DNA from: Planctomycetota bacterium
GTDB lineage: Bacteria; Planctomycetota; MHYJ01; JACPRB01
DNA length: 64,000 nt
Direction: 5' to 3'
Assembly: GCA_016209705.1 (NCBI GenBank)
Contig: JACQVR010000118.1
Coordinates: forward strand, 22,105 to 86,104
This document shows positions 19,687-30,249 of this stretch, piece after piece. The notes beneath the pieces are model-generated. The model did no database searches and had not been told where the DNA came from. It saw only the letters and a program-made list of their open reading frames with translations. How positions within the stretch are numbered: position 1 is the first letter of the stretch; every line of letters begins with the position of its first letter. The position numbers and the translations under genes are program-made.

Positions 19687-21332
19687 CGGTGCGCCCCCTC
19701 CATCATGACCTCGTTCGAATGGCCTGGCGGAACCAGCGGCCATACGTTGGCTTGAGGATCGATGAGCACGTGCGCCAGGACTGGACCCCTGTCGCGGGTC
19801 AACCGCTCGATCGCCTGCGTTTCCTCGCGCCGATCCTCGAGCCGGAACGCGGGAATCCCGAACGCCTCCGCGACGCGCACGAAATCCGGGTTGTCGGACA
19901 GATCGACTTCGCTATATCGATGTTCGAAAAAAAGCTCCTGCCATTGGCGCACCATGCCCAACGCCCGATTATCGAGCAGGACGATCTTGATCGGCAGGTC
20001 GTAGCGGACGAGCGTCGCCAGCTCTTGAAGGTTCATCATGATCGAGCCGTCTCCGGTCACGGAGATGACGCGGGCCTGCGGGCGGCCGAGCTGCGCGCCG
20101 ATGGCGGCGGGCACGCCATATCCCATCGTGCCCAATCCGCCGCTGGAGAGATGGTGCTCGGGACGGCGGAAGCGGCAGTGCTGCGCCACCCACATCTGAT
20201 GCTGCCCCACGTCGCACGTGATGATCGTCTCGCCGTCCGCCGCCTCGGAAAGCCGCTTGAGAAATCGGGGCGCGTACACGCCGGCCCCCGGCGCGTCATA
20301 GTTCCACGCATGCTCCGCCGTGAAGGCCCGGCATGTCCGCCGCCACGAATCGATCTCCAGCGGAATCGAGAGCGTTCGAAGCGCGGGACGCAGACCGCCC
20401 ACCACGGCCACGTCCGGGCGCCGCAGCTTGCCGACTTCGGCTGCGTCCACGTCCATATGAATGACTCTTGCCCGCGGCGCGAACTCCGAGAGTTTCCCTG
20501 TGGCGCGATCGTCGAACCGCGCGCCGACGCATACGAGCACGTCGCATTCCTGGATGGCCCGGTTGGCGGCGCGAAATCCGTGCATCCCCAGCATGCCCAA
20601 GTAGAGCTCGTGATCGCCCGGCAACGCGCCCAAGCCTTTGAGGGTGGACACGACCGGGATTCGAGTCGCGGCGACGAACGCACGGAACTCATCCACCGCG
20701 CAACCCATGCCGATCCCGCCTCCGGCGTAGACGACCGGTCGCCGGCTCGCGCGAAGCAGTTCGGCGGCCCGCGCGACGGCTTGCGGTTCAGGGGCCGGCG
20801 GCTGCTCGATCGGGGCCGGCTCGTATCCTCCGCAGGCCGCGGCGTTCTGCACATCCTTGGGAAGGTCGATCAACACCGGCCCAGGACGGCCGGACCGCGC
20901 CAGCCGGAACGCTTCGCGAACCATCCAGGGGAGGACGGCGGCCCGCTTGACGAGGAAGCTGTGCTTGACAACCGGCATCGTGATGCCGAACGTGTCCACT
21001 TCCTGAAAGGCGTCCGTGCCCATGAGCGGCGATGCTACCTGCCCCGTGATCGCCACCAGCGGAACGGAATCCAGGAACGCGTTGGCGATGCCGGTGACGA
21101 GGTTCGTCGCTCCCGGTCCGGAGGTCGCCACGCACACGCCGACACGCCCGGTCGCCCGCGCGTAGCCGTCCGCGCCCAACACGGCCGCCTGCTCGTGCCG
21201 CACGAGAATGTGGCGCAGCCTCGAACCGACGAGCGCGTCGTAGAACGGCATGATCGCCCCGCCGGGATATCCGAAGATCACGTCCACGCCCTCTTGTTCG
21301 AGGGCTTGGACCAAAAGCTTTGCGTTGTTCAT
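19683..21332 (-). CDS. ilvB: Acetolactate synthase large (catalytic) subunit
   Basis: The 549-residue ThDP enzyme opens MNNAKLLVQALEQEGVDVIF, then GYPGGAIMPFYDAL. It has the catalytic glutamate in HEQAAVLGADGYARATGR, ATSGPGATNLVTGIA, GQVASPLMGTDAFQE and a ThDP-binding GDGSIMMNLQELATLVRYDL segment. It makes acetolactate and acetohydroxybutyrate, the first shared step of Val/Leu/Ile synthesis. The start at 21332 is chosen by GTGAGGAC upstream and by family alignment. The longer frame upstream is only a GGAGAT palindrome read through. Confidence 0.95.
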   Translation of the reverse strand: MNNAKLLVQALEQEGVDVIFGYPGGAIMPFYDALVGSRLRHILVRHEQAAVLGADGYARATGRVGVCVATSGPGATNLVTGIANAFLDSVPLVAITGQVASPLMGTDAFQEVDTFGITMPVVKHSFLVKRAAVLPWMVREAFRLARSGRPGPVLIDLPKDVQNAAACGGYEPAPIEQPPAPEPQAVARAAELLRASRRPVVYAGGGIGMGCAVDEFRAFVAATRIPVVSTLKGLGALPGDHELYLGMLGMHGFRAANRAIQECDVLVCVGARFDDRATGKLSEFAPRARVIHMDVDAAEVGKLRRPDVAVVGGLRPALRTLSIPLEIDSWRRTCRAFTAEHAWNYDAPGAGVYAPRFLKRLSEAADGETIITCDVGQHQMWVAQHCRFRRPEHHLSSGGLGTMGYGVPAAIGAQLGRPQARVISVTGDGSIMMNLQELATLVRYDLPIKIVLLDNRALGMVRQWQELFFEHRYSEVDLSDNPDFVRVAEAFGIPAFRLEDRREETQAIERLTRDRGPVLAHVLIDPQANVWPLVPPGHSNEVMMEGAHR

Positions 21333-21344
21333 GATGTCCTCACG

Positions 21345-21440
21345 GAGATATCGAGATTGTGGAGATAGGGGAGATGCTTCCGGAACTCTCCCCTGAAATC
21401 GGTATCTCCACATCTCCAAAATCCCCGCATCTCCTAAAAA
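21345..21440. repeat. Iterated-word palindrome, GGAGAT/ATCTCC family, upstream of ilvB
   Basis: Arms ggagatatcgagattgtgga (plus strand) and ggtatctccacatctccaaa face each other across a loop of about 40 bases. The spacer 21333-21626 is made up of this element and the CCGCGGAGA element next to it. I see no promoter in it. Confidence 0.75.
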
Positions 21441-21503
21441 AGTTTCTCCGTATCACAACGCCGTAACGTCTTCTTTTTTCGAGAAGTTCTTGCGGAACTT
21501 TTT

Positions 21504-21580
21504 CACCGCGGAGAACGCCGAGACCGCAGAGATTTTTTTCCCAATTTTCCTCTCCGCGGTCTCCGCGTCCTCAGCGGTGG
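21504..21580. repeat. Iterated-word palindrome, CCGCGGAGA family
   Basis: caccgcggagaacgccgaga is answered by ctccgcggtctccgcgtcct and cagcggtg, giving a stem of about 28 bp with a T-rich loop. It sits in the ilvC-ilvB spacer directly beside the GGAGAT element. Relatives lie at 8893, 36497 and 47132. Confidence 0.75.
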
Positions 21581-21626
21581 AAATTCATTTTGGTCGCGGC
21601 GAAGCTGCCTCCATACCTCCGTGACC

Positions 21627-22637
21627 TCAATCATGCGAGGCCGTCGCGGGCTGAAGCCACGACATGCGCGATCGCAGCTCGCGACCCACTTTCTCCAGCG
21701 GGTGATTCAGGTCGCGCTCCAGCAACGCCGTGTACCGTGGGCGGCCCGCCTGATTCTCGGCGATCCACTCCTTGGCGAACGCGCCGGAGTGGATCTCCGC
21801 CAAAATTTGTTTCATCGCCTCCCGCACGCGGGCATCGACGATGCGCGGCCCTCGCGTCAGGTCGCCGAACTTGGCCGTTTCGCTGACGAACCGATGCATC
21901 CGCGCGAAGCCGCCTTCATAGATGAGGTCGACGATGAGCTTCAGCTCGTGAAGGCACTCGAAGTAGGCGACTTCGGGCGCGTATCCCGCGTCCACCAGCG
22001 TCTCCCATCCCGCGGCGATGAGCTCGGTGACGCCGCCGCACAGCACCGCCTGCTCGCCGAAGAGGTCCGTCTCGGTCTCTTCCGCGAACGTGGTCTGAAG
22101 GACGCCCGCGCGCGTTCCGCCGATGGCATGGGCGTACGCCAAGGCGCGTTCGAACGCTTTTCCCGTCGCGTCTTGATGGATCGCCAGGAGACACGGCACG
22201 CCGCGTTCTTCTTCATACTGCCGCCGAACCAACCGCCCCGGCCCCTTGGGCGCGACCATCGCCACATCGATGTCGCGCGACGGTCGGATCCGCCCGTAGT
22301 GGATGTTGAATCCGTGCGAGAAGAGGAGCATCGCCCCCGGACGGAGTCCCGGCGCGACCGCGTCGCGATAAAGCGCCTCCTGCGTCATGTCGGGAACCAG
22401 CATGCATACCACGTCGGCCGCGCGCACCGCGGCGGTGGGCTCTTGAGGCTTCCACCCGTCCTCTTCCGCCAACGCCCACGTCCTACCGCCGGACCGCAAG
22501 CCGACGGCAACGTCGCAGCCGCTGTCTCGAAGATTCAGCGCCTGCGCGCGCCCCTGGCTGCCGTATCCCAGGACCGCGATTCTGTTTCCGTCGAGCGCCC
22601 GCGGATTCGCGTCGGATTCTCCGTAGAGTCGAGTCAT
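21627..22637 (-). CDS. ilvC: Ketol-acid reductoisomerase (class I)
   Basis: The 336-residue protein begins [20 protein letters not shown]. The NADPH-binding loop is [56 protein letters not shown] and [19 protein letters not shown] carry the Mg ligands and knotted domain of class I enzymes. It converts acetolactate to dihydroxyisovalerate. The start is supported by AGGGATTA upstream. The spacer to ilvD holds a GGACTT-family element. Confidence 0.95.
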   Translation of the reverse strand: MTRLYGESDANPRALDGNRIAVLGYGSQGRAQALNLRDSGCDVAVGLRSGGRTWALAEEDGWKPQEPTAAVRAADVVCMLVPDMTQEALYRDAVAPGLRPGAMLLFSHGFNIHYGRIRPSRDIDVAMVAPKGPGRLVRRQYEEERGVPCLLAIHQDATGKAFERALAYAHAIGGTRAGVLQTTFAEETETDLFGEQAVLCGGVTELIAAGWETLVDAGYAPEVAYFECLHELKLIVDLIYEGGFARMHRFVSETAKFGDLTRGPRIVDARVREAMKQILAEIHSGAFAKEWIAENQAGRPRYTALLERDLNHPLEKVGRELRSRMSWLQPATASHD

Positions 22638-22647
22638 TAATCCCTCC

Positions 22648-22697
22648 GGTGAAGTTCGACTTTGGGACTTCAAACTTCCTACTTCAAACTTCGAACT
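22648..22697. repeat. Iterated-word element, acttcaaacttc type
   Basis: gttcgactttgggacttcaa, then acttcctacttcaaacttcg, iterate the word ACTTC/GGACTTT. The element spans the ilvD stop codon and the ilvC upstream region. It supplies the last residues (VRSLK) of IlvD. Confidence 0.6.
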
Positions 22698-24340
22698 GTA
22701 CTTGTCATCGCCCCCTCCGAGGCCGACGAAACCAAGTGCGCATACTTCGCCATCACGCCCGTCACGTACCGCGGCGCCGGCGGCCGCCACGCGGCGCGCC
22801 GTTTCTCCAGATCGCCGGCGACGTCCACCCGCCGCGCGCGCACGTCGATCGTGATCGCGTCTCCCTCCCGCACGAGCGCGATGGGGCCGCCCGCCGCCGC
22901 TTCCGGCGACACGTGACCGATCATCAATCCATGTGTCGCGCCGCTGAACCGGCCGTCCGTGATGAGCGAGACGGAATCCCCGAGCCCCTGTCCCGCGATG
23001 GCCGCCGTCACGCCGAGCATCTCCCGCATGCCGGGCCCGCCTTTGGGGCCTTCATACCGGATGACCACGACGTCACCGGGCCGGATGCGCCGAGCCTGCA
23101 CCGCGGCGAACGCATCCTCTTCGGAGTCGAACACCCGAGCGGGCCCCGTATGGGCGAGCCGCTCGTGACCCGCCAGCTTGACGACGCACGCTTCCGGCGC
23201 CAGCGATCCTCGCAGGATGGCGAATCCTCCCGCCCGCTTGAGCGGACGATCCAGAGGTCGCACGACTTGCTGTCCCGCTGATTCCGCGGCTTGGCGCACC
23301 TCCTCAAAAAACATGCGCCCCGTCACCGTGATCCCGTCCCGCACCAATCCCGCCTCCATCAGGCGGCGCGCCAGGAGCCGCGTTCCTCCTGCTCGATGGA
23401 GATCGACCGCCATGAATCGGCCGCCCGGCTTGAGGTCCGCCAGGATCGGCGTGCGCGAGGAAATGGTGTCGAAATCGTCGATCGAGAGCGGCACGCCCGC
23501 TTCGCGCGCGATGGCGAGCACGTGCAGGACGGCGTTCGTGGATCCTCCCGACGCGGCCACTCCGGAGATCGCGTTCTCGAACGCGGCGCGCGTCAAGATG
23601 CGGCTGGGACGCACGTCCTCGCGCAGGAGGTTCATCACGCATTCGCCCGCGCGAAACGCTTCGCGCTCCTTGGAGGGATCGACCGCGGGAACGTCGTTGG
23701 CGCCCATGGGCGATAGGCCCAGCATCGTGACGGCCATCGACATGGTGTTCGCCGTGAACTGGCCGCCGCATGCCCCCGAACCCGGACACGCCTGCGATTC
23801 CAGATCTCGCAGCTCGCGTTCGCTCATCCGCCCGGCCGCGCAGGCGCCGACCGCCTCGAAGACATCCTGGATGGTGACGTCGCGGTCCTGGAATCGGCCG
23901 GGAAGAATCGAGCCCCCGTAGAGGATGAGCCCGGGCAGGTCCAGGCGCGCCAGCGCCATGGCCGCTCCGGGGATCGTCTTGTCGCATCCAACCAGCGCGA
24001 CCACCGCGTCGAAAAGGTGGCCTCGGACGGCGAGCTCGATCGAGTCCGCGATCACCTCGCGCGAAACGAGCGAGGCTTTCATCCCTTCCGTTCCCATCGA
24101 TACGCCGTCTGAGACGGAGATCGTGTTGAACTCGATGGGGGTTCCGCCGGCCGCTCGCACGCCCTCCTTGACCTTCGCGGCCAGATCGCGCAGGTGGAAG
24201 TTGCATGGCATCACTTCGGTCCACGTATTGGCGATCGCCACGAGCGGCCGCTCAAGGTCCGCGTCGGTGAGGCCGGTGGCCTTGAGCATCGCGCGCGCGG
24301 GCGCGCGGTCGAGGCCTTTCTTGATCGCGTCGCTTCTCAT
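22679..24340 (-). CDS. ilvD: Dihydroxy-acid dehydratase
   Basis: The 553-residue protein has the IlvD/Edd Fe-S cysteines in [11 protein letters not shown] and [17 protein letters not shown], the [12 protein letters not shown] and [20 protein letters not shown] signatures, and a C-terminal beta-barrel. It dehydrates dihydroxyisovalerate and dihydroxymethylvalerate. The start [19 protein letters not shown] is taken from family alignment. The longer frame runs back through the leader terminator. It is the first structural gene of the operon and lies directly behind the attenuator. Confidence 0.95.
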   Translation of the reverse strand: MRSDAIKKGLDRAPARAMLKATGLTDADLERPLVAIANTWTEVMPCNFHLRDLAAKVKEGVRAAGGTPIEFNTISVSDGVSMGTEGMKASLVSREVIADSIELAVRGHLFDAVVALVGCDKTIPGAAMALARLDLPGLILYGGSILPGRFQDRDVTIQDVFEAVGACAAGRMSERELRDLESQACPGSGACGGQFTANTMSMAVTMLGLSPMGANDVPAVDPSKEREAFRAGECVMNLLREDVRPSRILTRAAFENAISGVAASGGSTNAVLHVLAIAREAGVPLSIDDFDTISSRTPILADLKPGGRFMAVDLHRAGGTRLLARRLMEAGLVRDGITVTGRMFFEEVRQAAESAGQQVVRPLDRPLKRAGGFAILRGSLAPEACVVKLAGHERLAHTGPARVFDSEEDAFAAVQARRIRPGDVVVIRYEGPKGGPGMREMLGVTAAIAGQGLGDSVSLITDGRFSGATHGLMIGHVSPEAAAGGPIALVREGDAITIDVRARRVDVAGDLEKRRAAWRPPAPRYVTGVMAKYAHLVSSASEGAMTSTVRSLK

Positions 24341-24369
24341 GGGTTTCGGGTTCCGGTTTCGGGGGAAAC

Positions 24370-24405
24370 AAAAAACCCCCGCATCTCGTTTCGAGGTGCG
24401 GGGGT
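24370..24405 (-). terminator. Intrinsic terminator of the ilv leader (attenuator)
   Basis: On the minus strand CCCCCGCACCTCG and CGAGATGCGGGGG pair (one mismatch, three-base loop) and are followed directly by TTTTTT. It lies between the leader peptide stop and the ilvD start, exactly where a branched-chain amino acid attenuator belongs. Confidence 0.85.
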
Positions 24406-24429
24406 CGTGGATTCGACCTGGGTGACGCG

Positions 24430-24519
24430 CTAGGGCGGCCCGCACCTCCCGGTAATAATGACCAGGAGGGACAGAGTAAGACCCAGGACCAGCGCCAGCG
24501 ACGTCAGGTTCGGGGACAT
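24430..24519 (-). CDS. Leader peptide of the ilv-leu operon
   Basis: A 29-codon frame (ATG 24519, TAG 24430-24432) encodes a peptide with leucines throughout and a control run SLLVIITGR just before its end. The run of Leu-Leu-Val-Ile-Ile codons, followed about 25 bases later by a strong intrinsic terminator and then ilvD, is the standard arrangement of ribosome-mediated attenuation. Shortage of charged Leu, Val or Ile tRNA would stall the ribosome and favour an antiterminator. It resembles proteobacterial ilvL/ilvB leaders in logic but not in sequence. An antiterminator pairing should involve the GGGAGGTGCGGG segment near the stop codon. Confidence 0.8.
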   Translation of the reverse strand: MSPNLTSLALVLGLTLSLLVIITGRCGPP

Positions 24520-24556
24520 GTCTTTGTTCTTATATCTTCTCTCAGCGAAGGCGAGG

Positions 24557-24586
24557 CTTATAGCACTTCGCCGCGCGACGCGTCAA
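24557..24586 (-). promoter_or_regulatory. Sigma70-type promoter of the ilv-leu operon
   Basis: On the minus strand TTGACG (24581-24586) and TATAAG (24557-24562) are 18 bases apart. They lie about 40 bases upstream of the leader ATG and close to the stop of the EI24 gene. Confidence 0.75.
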
Positions 24587-24593
24587 GAACCAT

Positions 24594-25310
24594 TTAATTG
24601 ATTTCATTCAGCTCCTGTTCCAGCAACACCGCACCGCAGACCCAGGCGGGAAGCAGTAGATAGCCGACGCACGGGACAAGATACGCCGCGAAGAGCACGG
24701 CGCCGAATCCGAGCGCCGGCTCCGCCTTCGCGATCAACCACAGGAAGCGCCCCGGCACCGGGACGCGCCGGATCTCGAGCGGGTAGTCCAGATACTCCAG
24801 CGCGAGAAAGAGCACGTTCAAGGCGCCGGACAGGCCGGGATAGACAAGGGCGGCCGGCGTCACGAGGAGCGCGAGAAGCATGATCTGGAGGCCGCCGAAC
24901 AAAACTAATTTCCACGCCTGATTGATGGCGCTGCGGCCTAAGGACCGCCAGAATCCTCTCGACGGGGGCACCGATCGACCCCGCATCCGGAACATGCGTT
25001 CCGTCATCGCCTCGAGAAACGGACCGGCGACCACGTGCCCGAGCGCGGTGTACACCACCATCGCCATGAGAAATAGGACGAGCGTCATCACGCAGCCGAT
25101 GGCGGGCCGGAGCCACCCCGGAGCCCCATCGGGATTCAGCCTTTCCAACAGATCGGGAAGAAAGAGAGAATAGAAGGCGAAGAGCGCCGCGAAGACGGCG
25201 AGATTCGCCAGGAACGCCCCGAGCGCATACGGCCACAGTTCGCGGTGCTGGACCAGATATCGCAGCCCGCGAAGCGGAAAGGAGGCGGCCTGGAGGAACG
25301 CGACGCGCAT
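24594..25310 (-). CDS. EI24-domain (CysZ-like) integral membrane protein
   Basis: The 238-residue protein has five to six hydrophobic segments and the EI24 pattern: FPLRGLRYLVQHRELWPYAL at the start, PFLEAMTERMFRMRG, FWRSLGRSAINQAWKLVLFG and a central LEYLDYPLEIR that resembles the conserved W-x-Y-x-D/Y-Y-P block. CysZ members transport sulfate, but many EI24 proteins have no known role and no cys genes are nearby. It ends just before the ilv promoter and is divergent from pyk. Confidence 0.8.
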   Translation of the reverse strand: MRVAFLQAASFPLRGLRYLVQHRELWPYALGAFLANLAVFAALFAFYSLFLPDLLERLNPDGAPGWLRPAIGCVMTLVLFLMAMVVYTALGHVVAGPFLEAMTERMFRMRGRSVPPSRGFWRSLGRSAINQAWKLVLFGGLQIMLLALLVTPAALVYPGLSGALNVLFLALEYLDYPLEIRRVPVPGRFLWLIAKAEPALGFGAVLFAAYLVPCVGYLLLPAWVCGAVLLEQELNEIN

Positions 25311-25322
25311 GGCATCCTCGCG

Positions 25323-25356
25323 ACTCAGGACTTGGGACTCGGGACCCGCGACTCGC
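25323..25356. repeat. Iterated-word element, GGACT family, in the EI24/pyk divergent spacer
   Basis: actcaggacttgggactcgg, then gacccgcgactcg, repeats the word GGACT-N4-5 in one direction. It occupies most of the 66-bp spacer between divergent genes, leaving little room for separate promoters. Confidence 0.55.
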
Positions 25357-25376
25357 CAAAGGATACACTGACTCCG

Positions 25377-26675
<1,299 letters not shown>

Positions 26676-26718
26676 CCGTCCTATGGAGAGACGGTCCGCC
26701 GCCATGAAAAATCACTTC

Positions 26719-27744
26719 TTACGGCGGGCTCAGGTACCGCTCCGCGTGGGCGCGCAACGCGGGGCAAAGGTCGCCGGCGTTCCCTTCTTCCGACGCGGCC
26801 GATTCGATCAGCGCCGCGAATCGCGCGTCGGGCTCGGGGGCTGCCGCCAGGAATTTCCCCGCTTCCCGCGCCGCGGCGCGGGCGCCTTCGACCCTCTTGG
26901 GATCCTGATCGGCCCGCGCGAACAGATCCTCCAGGAGCACCGCCACCGAAAGCCTCATCTCCAGGGAAAGGACCGTTTTCGCCGACGCGATCTTCTTTCT
27001 CAACATGTCCAGTGTGAGCCGATCATCCAAGAAATATCCCTTCCGGTCGGCGGGATCGTTGTCCGCTTCCGCCGCGGACGGACGGTCGGCCCGATCCCAA
27101 ACCTGCGCGTTGCGGATCTGGTAATAAATGTCCCGCCATACGAAATGGATGGTCCCGGTCAGATCGCACGCGTCGTAGGCCCTCTCCAGGGCGCGCTCCT
27201 CGGACGTGACCCGGCGAAGAAAATCGTCGCGCCGCGTCCCCTCCGGAGCTTCCGGCCGCCGCGCCGTCTCCTCAATCTCCTCCAGGAATTCCGCCGCTTT
27301 GTCGATCGACGCGACGAGCTTCCGCGCCGCGGCGCATGAATCCCCGAAGAGTCGCCCGATCGGTCCCAGCGCGGCTTGGACCGTGCGAAGTCGCGTCTCT
27401 TCCTGACTGAGCGCCAGGACGTACCGCCCCGGACATCCCGGCCGAAGGAAGAGCTGGAAGGTCTTGGCGTTCACGGCGGCGGCCGATCTGGCCGTTTTCT
27501 CCGAAGGATATTCCGCGAACCGGCCCGCCGCGGCCTGCCACCGACGCTCCATCCGCCGCGCCACGAGCCGCACTTCCGCCTGGTCCGGCAGGTCGGCGCT
27601 TCCGTAGATGGGCCATGTCTTTTCCCCCGGCTCGCCGGGGAAAACGCGTATCTCCCCCGCGTCCTGGGCCGCGAGCAACAGCAACCCGAGACAAGCCAAA
27701 CAACCCCGCGATGACCCTGAGAGATATCTCCCTATCTCCGCCAT
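26719..27744 (-). CDS. Exported protein of unknown function
   Basis: The frame continues upstream to 27849, but the first 35 codons are only the GGAGAT palindrome (MEMQGDVEMQGDVEIG), so I place the start at 27744. A hydrophobic segment (CLACLGLLLLAAQDAGE) may be a signal peptide. The remaining roughly 300 residues are mostly helical and charged, with IHFVWRDIYYQIRNAQVWDR as the most distinctive stretch, and no family is recognised. It lies downstream of the LamG-like and PilX-like genes on the same strand and may belong with them. Confidence 0.6.
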   Translation of the reverse strand: MAEIGRYLSGSSRGCLACLGLLLLAAQDAGEIRVFPGEPGEKTWPIYGSADLPDQAEVRLVARRMERRWQAAAGRFAEYPSEKTARSAAAVNAKTFQLFLRPGCPGRYVLALSQEETRLRTVQAALGPIGRLFGDSCAAARKLVASIDKAAEFLEEIEETARRPEAPEGTRRDDFLRRVTSEERALERAYDACDLTGTIHFVWRDIYYQIRNAQVWDRADRPSAAEADNDPADRKGYFLDDRLTLDMLRKKIASAKTVLSLEMRLSVAVLLEDLFARADQDPKRVEGARAAAREAGKFLAAAPEPDARFAALIESAASEEGNAGDLCPALRAHAERYLSPP

Positions 27745-27872
27745 CCGGACATCTCCTTGGGGATGCGGCGATGCGAGGGGATAGGCAGATGCGGTTTTGG
27801 ATCCTATCTCCACATCTCCCTGCATCTCCACATCTCCCTGCATCTCCACATCTCCTTACATCTCCTCATCTC
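27722..27872. repeat. Iterated-word palindrome, ATCTCC family, long copy
   Basis: gagatatctccctatctccg leads in. After about 60 bases come catctccacatctccctgca and further copies, nine ATCTCC words in about 80 bases. It fills the spacer before the unknown exported gene and runs to the stop of the LamG-like gene. Confidence 0.8.
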
Positions 27873-29061
27873 CCCCGGAACTCCTCGAATTGATACGCCA
27901 GAAATTCCACGCCGCGCGTGAAGTAGAGGCTTACGTCGTCGATGATCGGCGTCCCGTGCAGGATGCAGTCCGGCGTGACGCTCCCGATCGTGATCTGGAT
28001 CCGGTAGTTCAGTCTGTCGAAGCCCCGCGCCACGAAACCGGAGATCAGGGATCCGCCGTCATCGGTCAGAGGTCGGGTCGCTTCCACACCGTTGGCGAGT
28101 AACGTGAGGCTGACCTGGACCGGAAGTTCTCGCTGCAATCCGCGGTCGCGCGCCTGAGGGAAGCCATGCTCTTCCATCCGCTCCGGATACCATGTCCATG
28201 CGGCGGCGATGAGGTGCGTTTCGACGCCGCCGGCCGCGATCTCGCTCGGCAGGGAAGCGTCGGCGGTCTGTGTCTCGCCGTTCCTTCCAGGAGCTTGGAC
28301 TTTGGACGGCGGAGCGGGAACCCGGTCGGCACGCGTCAGCGGAAGGTCCTTGGACGTGAAGATGCCCTCATGCCCGATCCGCGGGCAATGGTAGCGACTT
28401 TGGAAATACAGTTCCTGAGCGCTCTCGAGGAACCTCCCTTTCCAAAGGTAAAACTCGTCCACCGTGGCGTCGGCGGCCCAGTTGCGGGAGTACGAACCGT
28501 ATTCCATCGTCCGGGAGGGCTCCCCGATGCGGAAGAGGTTTCCCTCGGGAGGCGAGACCAGCCACTCCGCCGCCGGCGTGGGCTTCGGATGCACGTTGAT
28601 GGGATCCGTTCGGGGGAGCGTCTGTCCGTTGATGATCAGGTTCGCCGCCAGCACCTGCGTGTTCCAGGCGTAGATGACGTGCGTCCATTCGTGATGCCGA
28701 AAATGATCCGTCTCCTCCCTATCGAGATGCGTCCGGTGATGGAGCGACGGAGAGAGTAATCCCACTCCGCCGCCGGGCGACGGACTGGTGGCGAATCCGG
28801 CGGCAAAGCTGATGGGTCGCCACGGACCCGCCGAATAGGTCGGAGACTTGTGTTCGTTCAGCGACGCCCTGTAAGCCAGGGCGTCGTGGCTGGGGAAGAA
28901 CCATTGGCCCATGATCATCTGAGTCTTCCCCCCGGGCCTCCCAGAGTATCCGCGGAGAAGTGCGTGCGCGGCTTGCCGGTCATTTCGGGATGATACGACG
29001 GCTTGAGCCAGAGACAGGCGGTGCCGACTTCGCCGAAGACCTCGGAGGTCAAGGGATACAT
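27866..29061 (-). CDS. LamG/concanavalin-fold surface protein, apparent frameshift at a G-run
   Basis: Translation from the ATG at 29061, overlapping the stop of the PilX-like gene (TGATG), gives MYPLTSEVFGEVGTACLWLK, then KPRTHFSADTLGGPGG. At a six-G run (28928-28933) the frame must change by one base to continue KTQMIMGQWFFPSHDALAYR, HHEWTHVIYAWNTQ, NLIINGQTL and ATVDEFYLWKG. This is the pattern of laminin-G-like lectin folds, with an Asp-Glu-Phe strand near the end. The last about 180 residues are of unknown type. A homopolymer error, phase variation or true decay could explain the shift. It probably works with the upstream pilin-like gene at the cell surface. Confidence 0.55.
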
Positions 29062-30008
29062 CAGCGCGGAATCTCGCTCCACGTATGCGCCGTCGCGTAG
29101 AGGAACCCGATCTCGTCGCCCTTCTTGCCGCCCGGCGTATTGTCGTATTTCTGGTGATTCAGGAACGCGTACATGCCGCTCGACGGATTGTGCTGGCGGC
29201 GCCCGACGAGGAACCACCCGCGAAGTCCCGCGATCAACGCCGTGAGCACCTCGCGCGACGCCAGATTGACGTTGACGGGAGCGCGCCGGCAGCGCTCGAT
29301 CCACGGAGCGTGCAGCTCGTCCAGGGCCATGACGGCATTCAGGCCGCTCAGCGGATCGGCGAAATCCGGCGCGAACACGAGCGGCGTGACGATCGGCAGC
29401 GCGTCCGAACTCACCGAGCGCCCATATCGGTACGCGTTGATCCGCGCGTTGTACTTCAGGACATTCAGGATGCGGCGCAGGTTGCGGGATACGTTGCCAT
29501 CCTTGCCGTGCTCGATGCCGTCGTTGACATGGATGCGGCTGTTGGCGTCCGCGACGAGCAGCCGATAGACATCTCCATGGGGAGCGTACGTGCCGAGCAT
29601 CAGCGTTCCCGAGATGCCGACTTCTTGCCCGTCGATCTCGAATCGCATGGGCCGCATGTGGGGATCGTCGGGATGCTGCCGCTTCTCGTCTTCATAGGCG
29701 TAGGAGGGATTGGTCGCGAATTTGAGCGGCGTTTCCCAGTCCGGCGATCCCGCCTCGTCGTCGTTGCCTCCCCAGTACTGCATGGCCGTGAGGTCCGCTC
29801 CCGGGTCCCGGCGCACGGCGGATTGAACCTCGGCGACGGCCCGTTCGACGCCGGAGCGGGCGACGAGGCGGGCGCGGACTTCGTCGAGGTAGCCCGCGGA
29901 GACGCGCCGGTCGAGCGCGGAGAGTTCGGAAAAGGATACGCCCAGGAGGGCGAGGAGGGCCAGAGCCACCAGAACCACGATGAGGACGAGGCCGCGGCGA
30001 TGCTGCAT
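29061..30008 (-). CDS. PilX/GspK-like type IV pilus assembly or minor pseudopilin protein
   Basis: The 315-residue protein begins MQHRRGLVLIVVLVALALLA, the short positive leader plus hydrophobic helix of prepilin-like proteins, followed by FSELSALDRRVSAGYLDEVR and ARSGVERAVAEV as in PilX/GspK N-termini. A region with NVNLASREVLTALIAGL resembles the GspK SAM-like fold (P-V-N-x-N-x-A). GspK caps the type II secretion pseudopilus. No other secretion genes are present here, so the system it serves lies elsewhere. It is translationally coupled to the LamG-like gene. Confidence 0.7.
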   Translation of the reverse strand: MQHRRGLVLIVVLVALALLALLGVSFSELSALDRRVSAGYLDEVRARLVARSGVERAVAEVQSAVRRDPGADLTAMQYWGGNDDEAGSPDWETPLKFATNPSYAYEDEKRQHPDDPHMRPMRFEIDGQEVGISGTLMLGTYAPHGDVYRLLVADANSRIHVNDGIEHGKDGNVSRNLRRILNVLKYNARINAYRYGRSVSSDALPIVTPLVFAPDFADPLSGLNAVMALDELHAPWIERCRRAPVNVNLASREVLTALIAGLRGWFLVGRRQHNPSSGMYAFLNHQKYDNTPGGKKGDEIGFLYATAHTWSEIPR

Positions 30009-30213
30009 ATCGACCCCTTCGCCGTGGATTTGAGAGGGACAGGCTCCCGTCCGGGAGTCGCTCCGAGCCTGCCACCGACAGCGCCCCCTCTTCCCTCGCC
30101 GCGGGCTTCATGGTTAAGGATATCCCCAACCGGCGGGAAAGCAAGAGCGGGGCTTCAAAAAAACGGGCGCGAATCAGGTAAAGGAAAACAGCACTTCTTA
30201 CGACGAGCTCAGA

Positions 30214-30242
30214 ATTGACCATGGTCTTGGACCATGGTATAA
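30214..30242 (+). promoter_or_regulatory. Consensus sigma70 promoter with ACCATGGT operator repeats
   Basis: TTGACC (30214-30219) and TATAAT (30237-30242) are exactly 17 bases apart. Two ACCATGGT palindromes (30217-30224 and 30230-30237) lie within and beside the spacer, so a repressor bound there would block the promoter. The antitoxin starts eight bases further on. Confidence 0.85.
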
Positions 30243-30249
30243 TCCCTCC

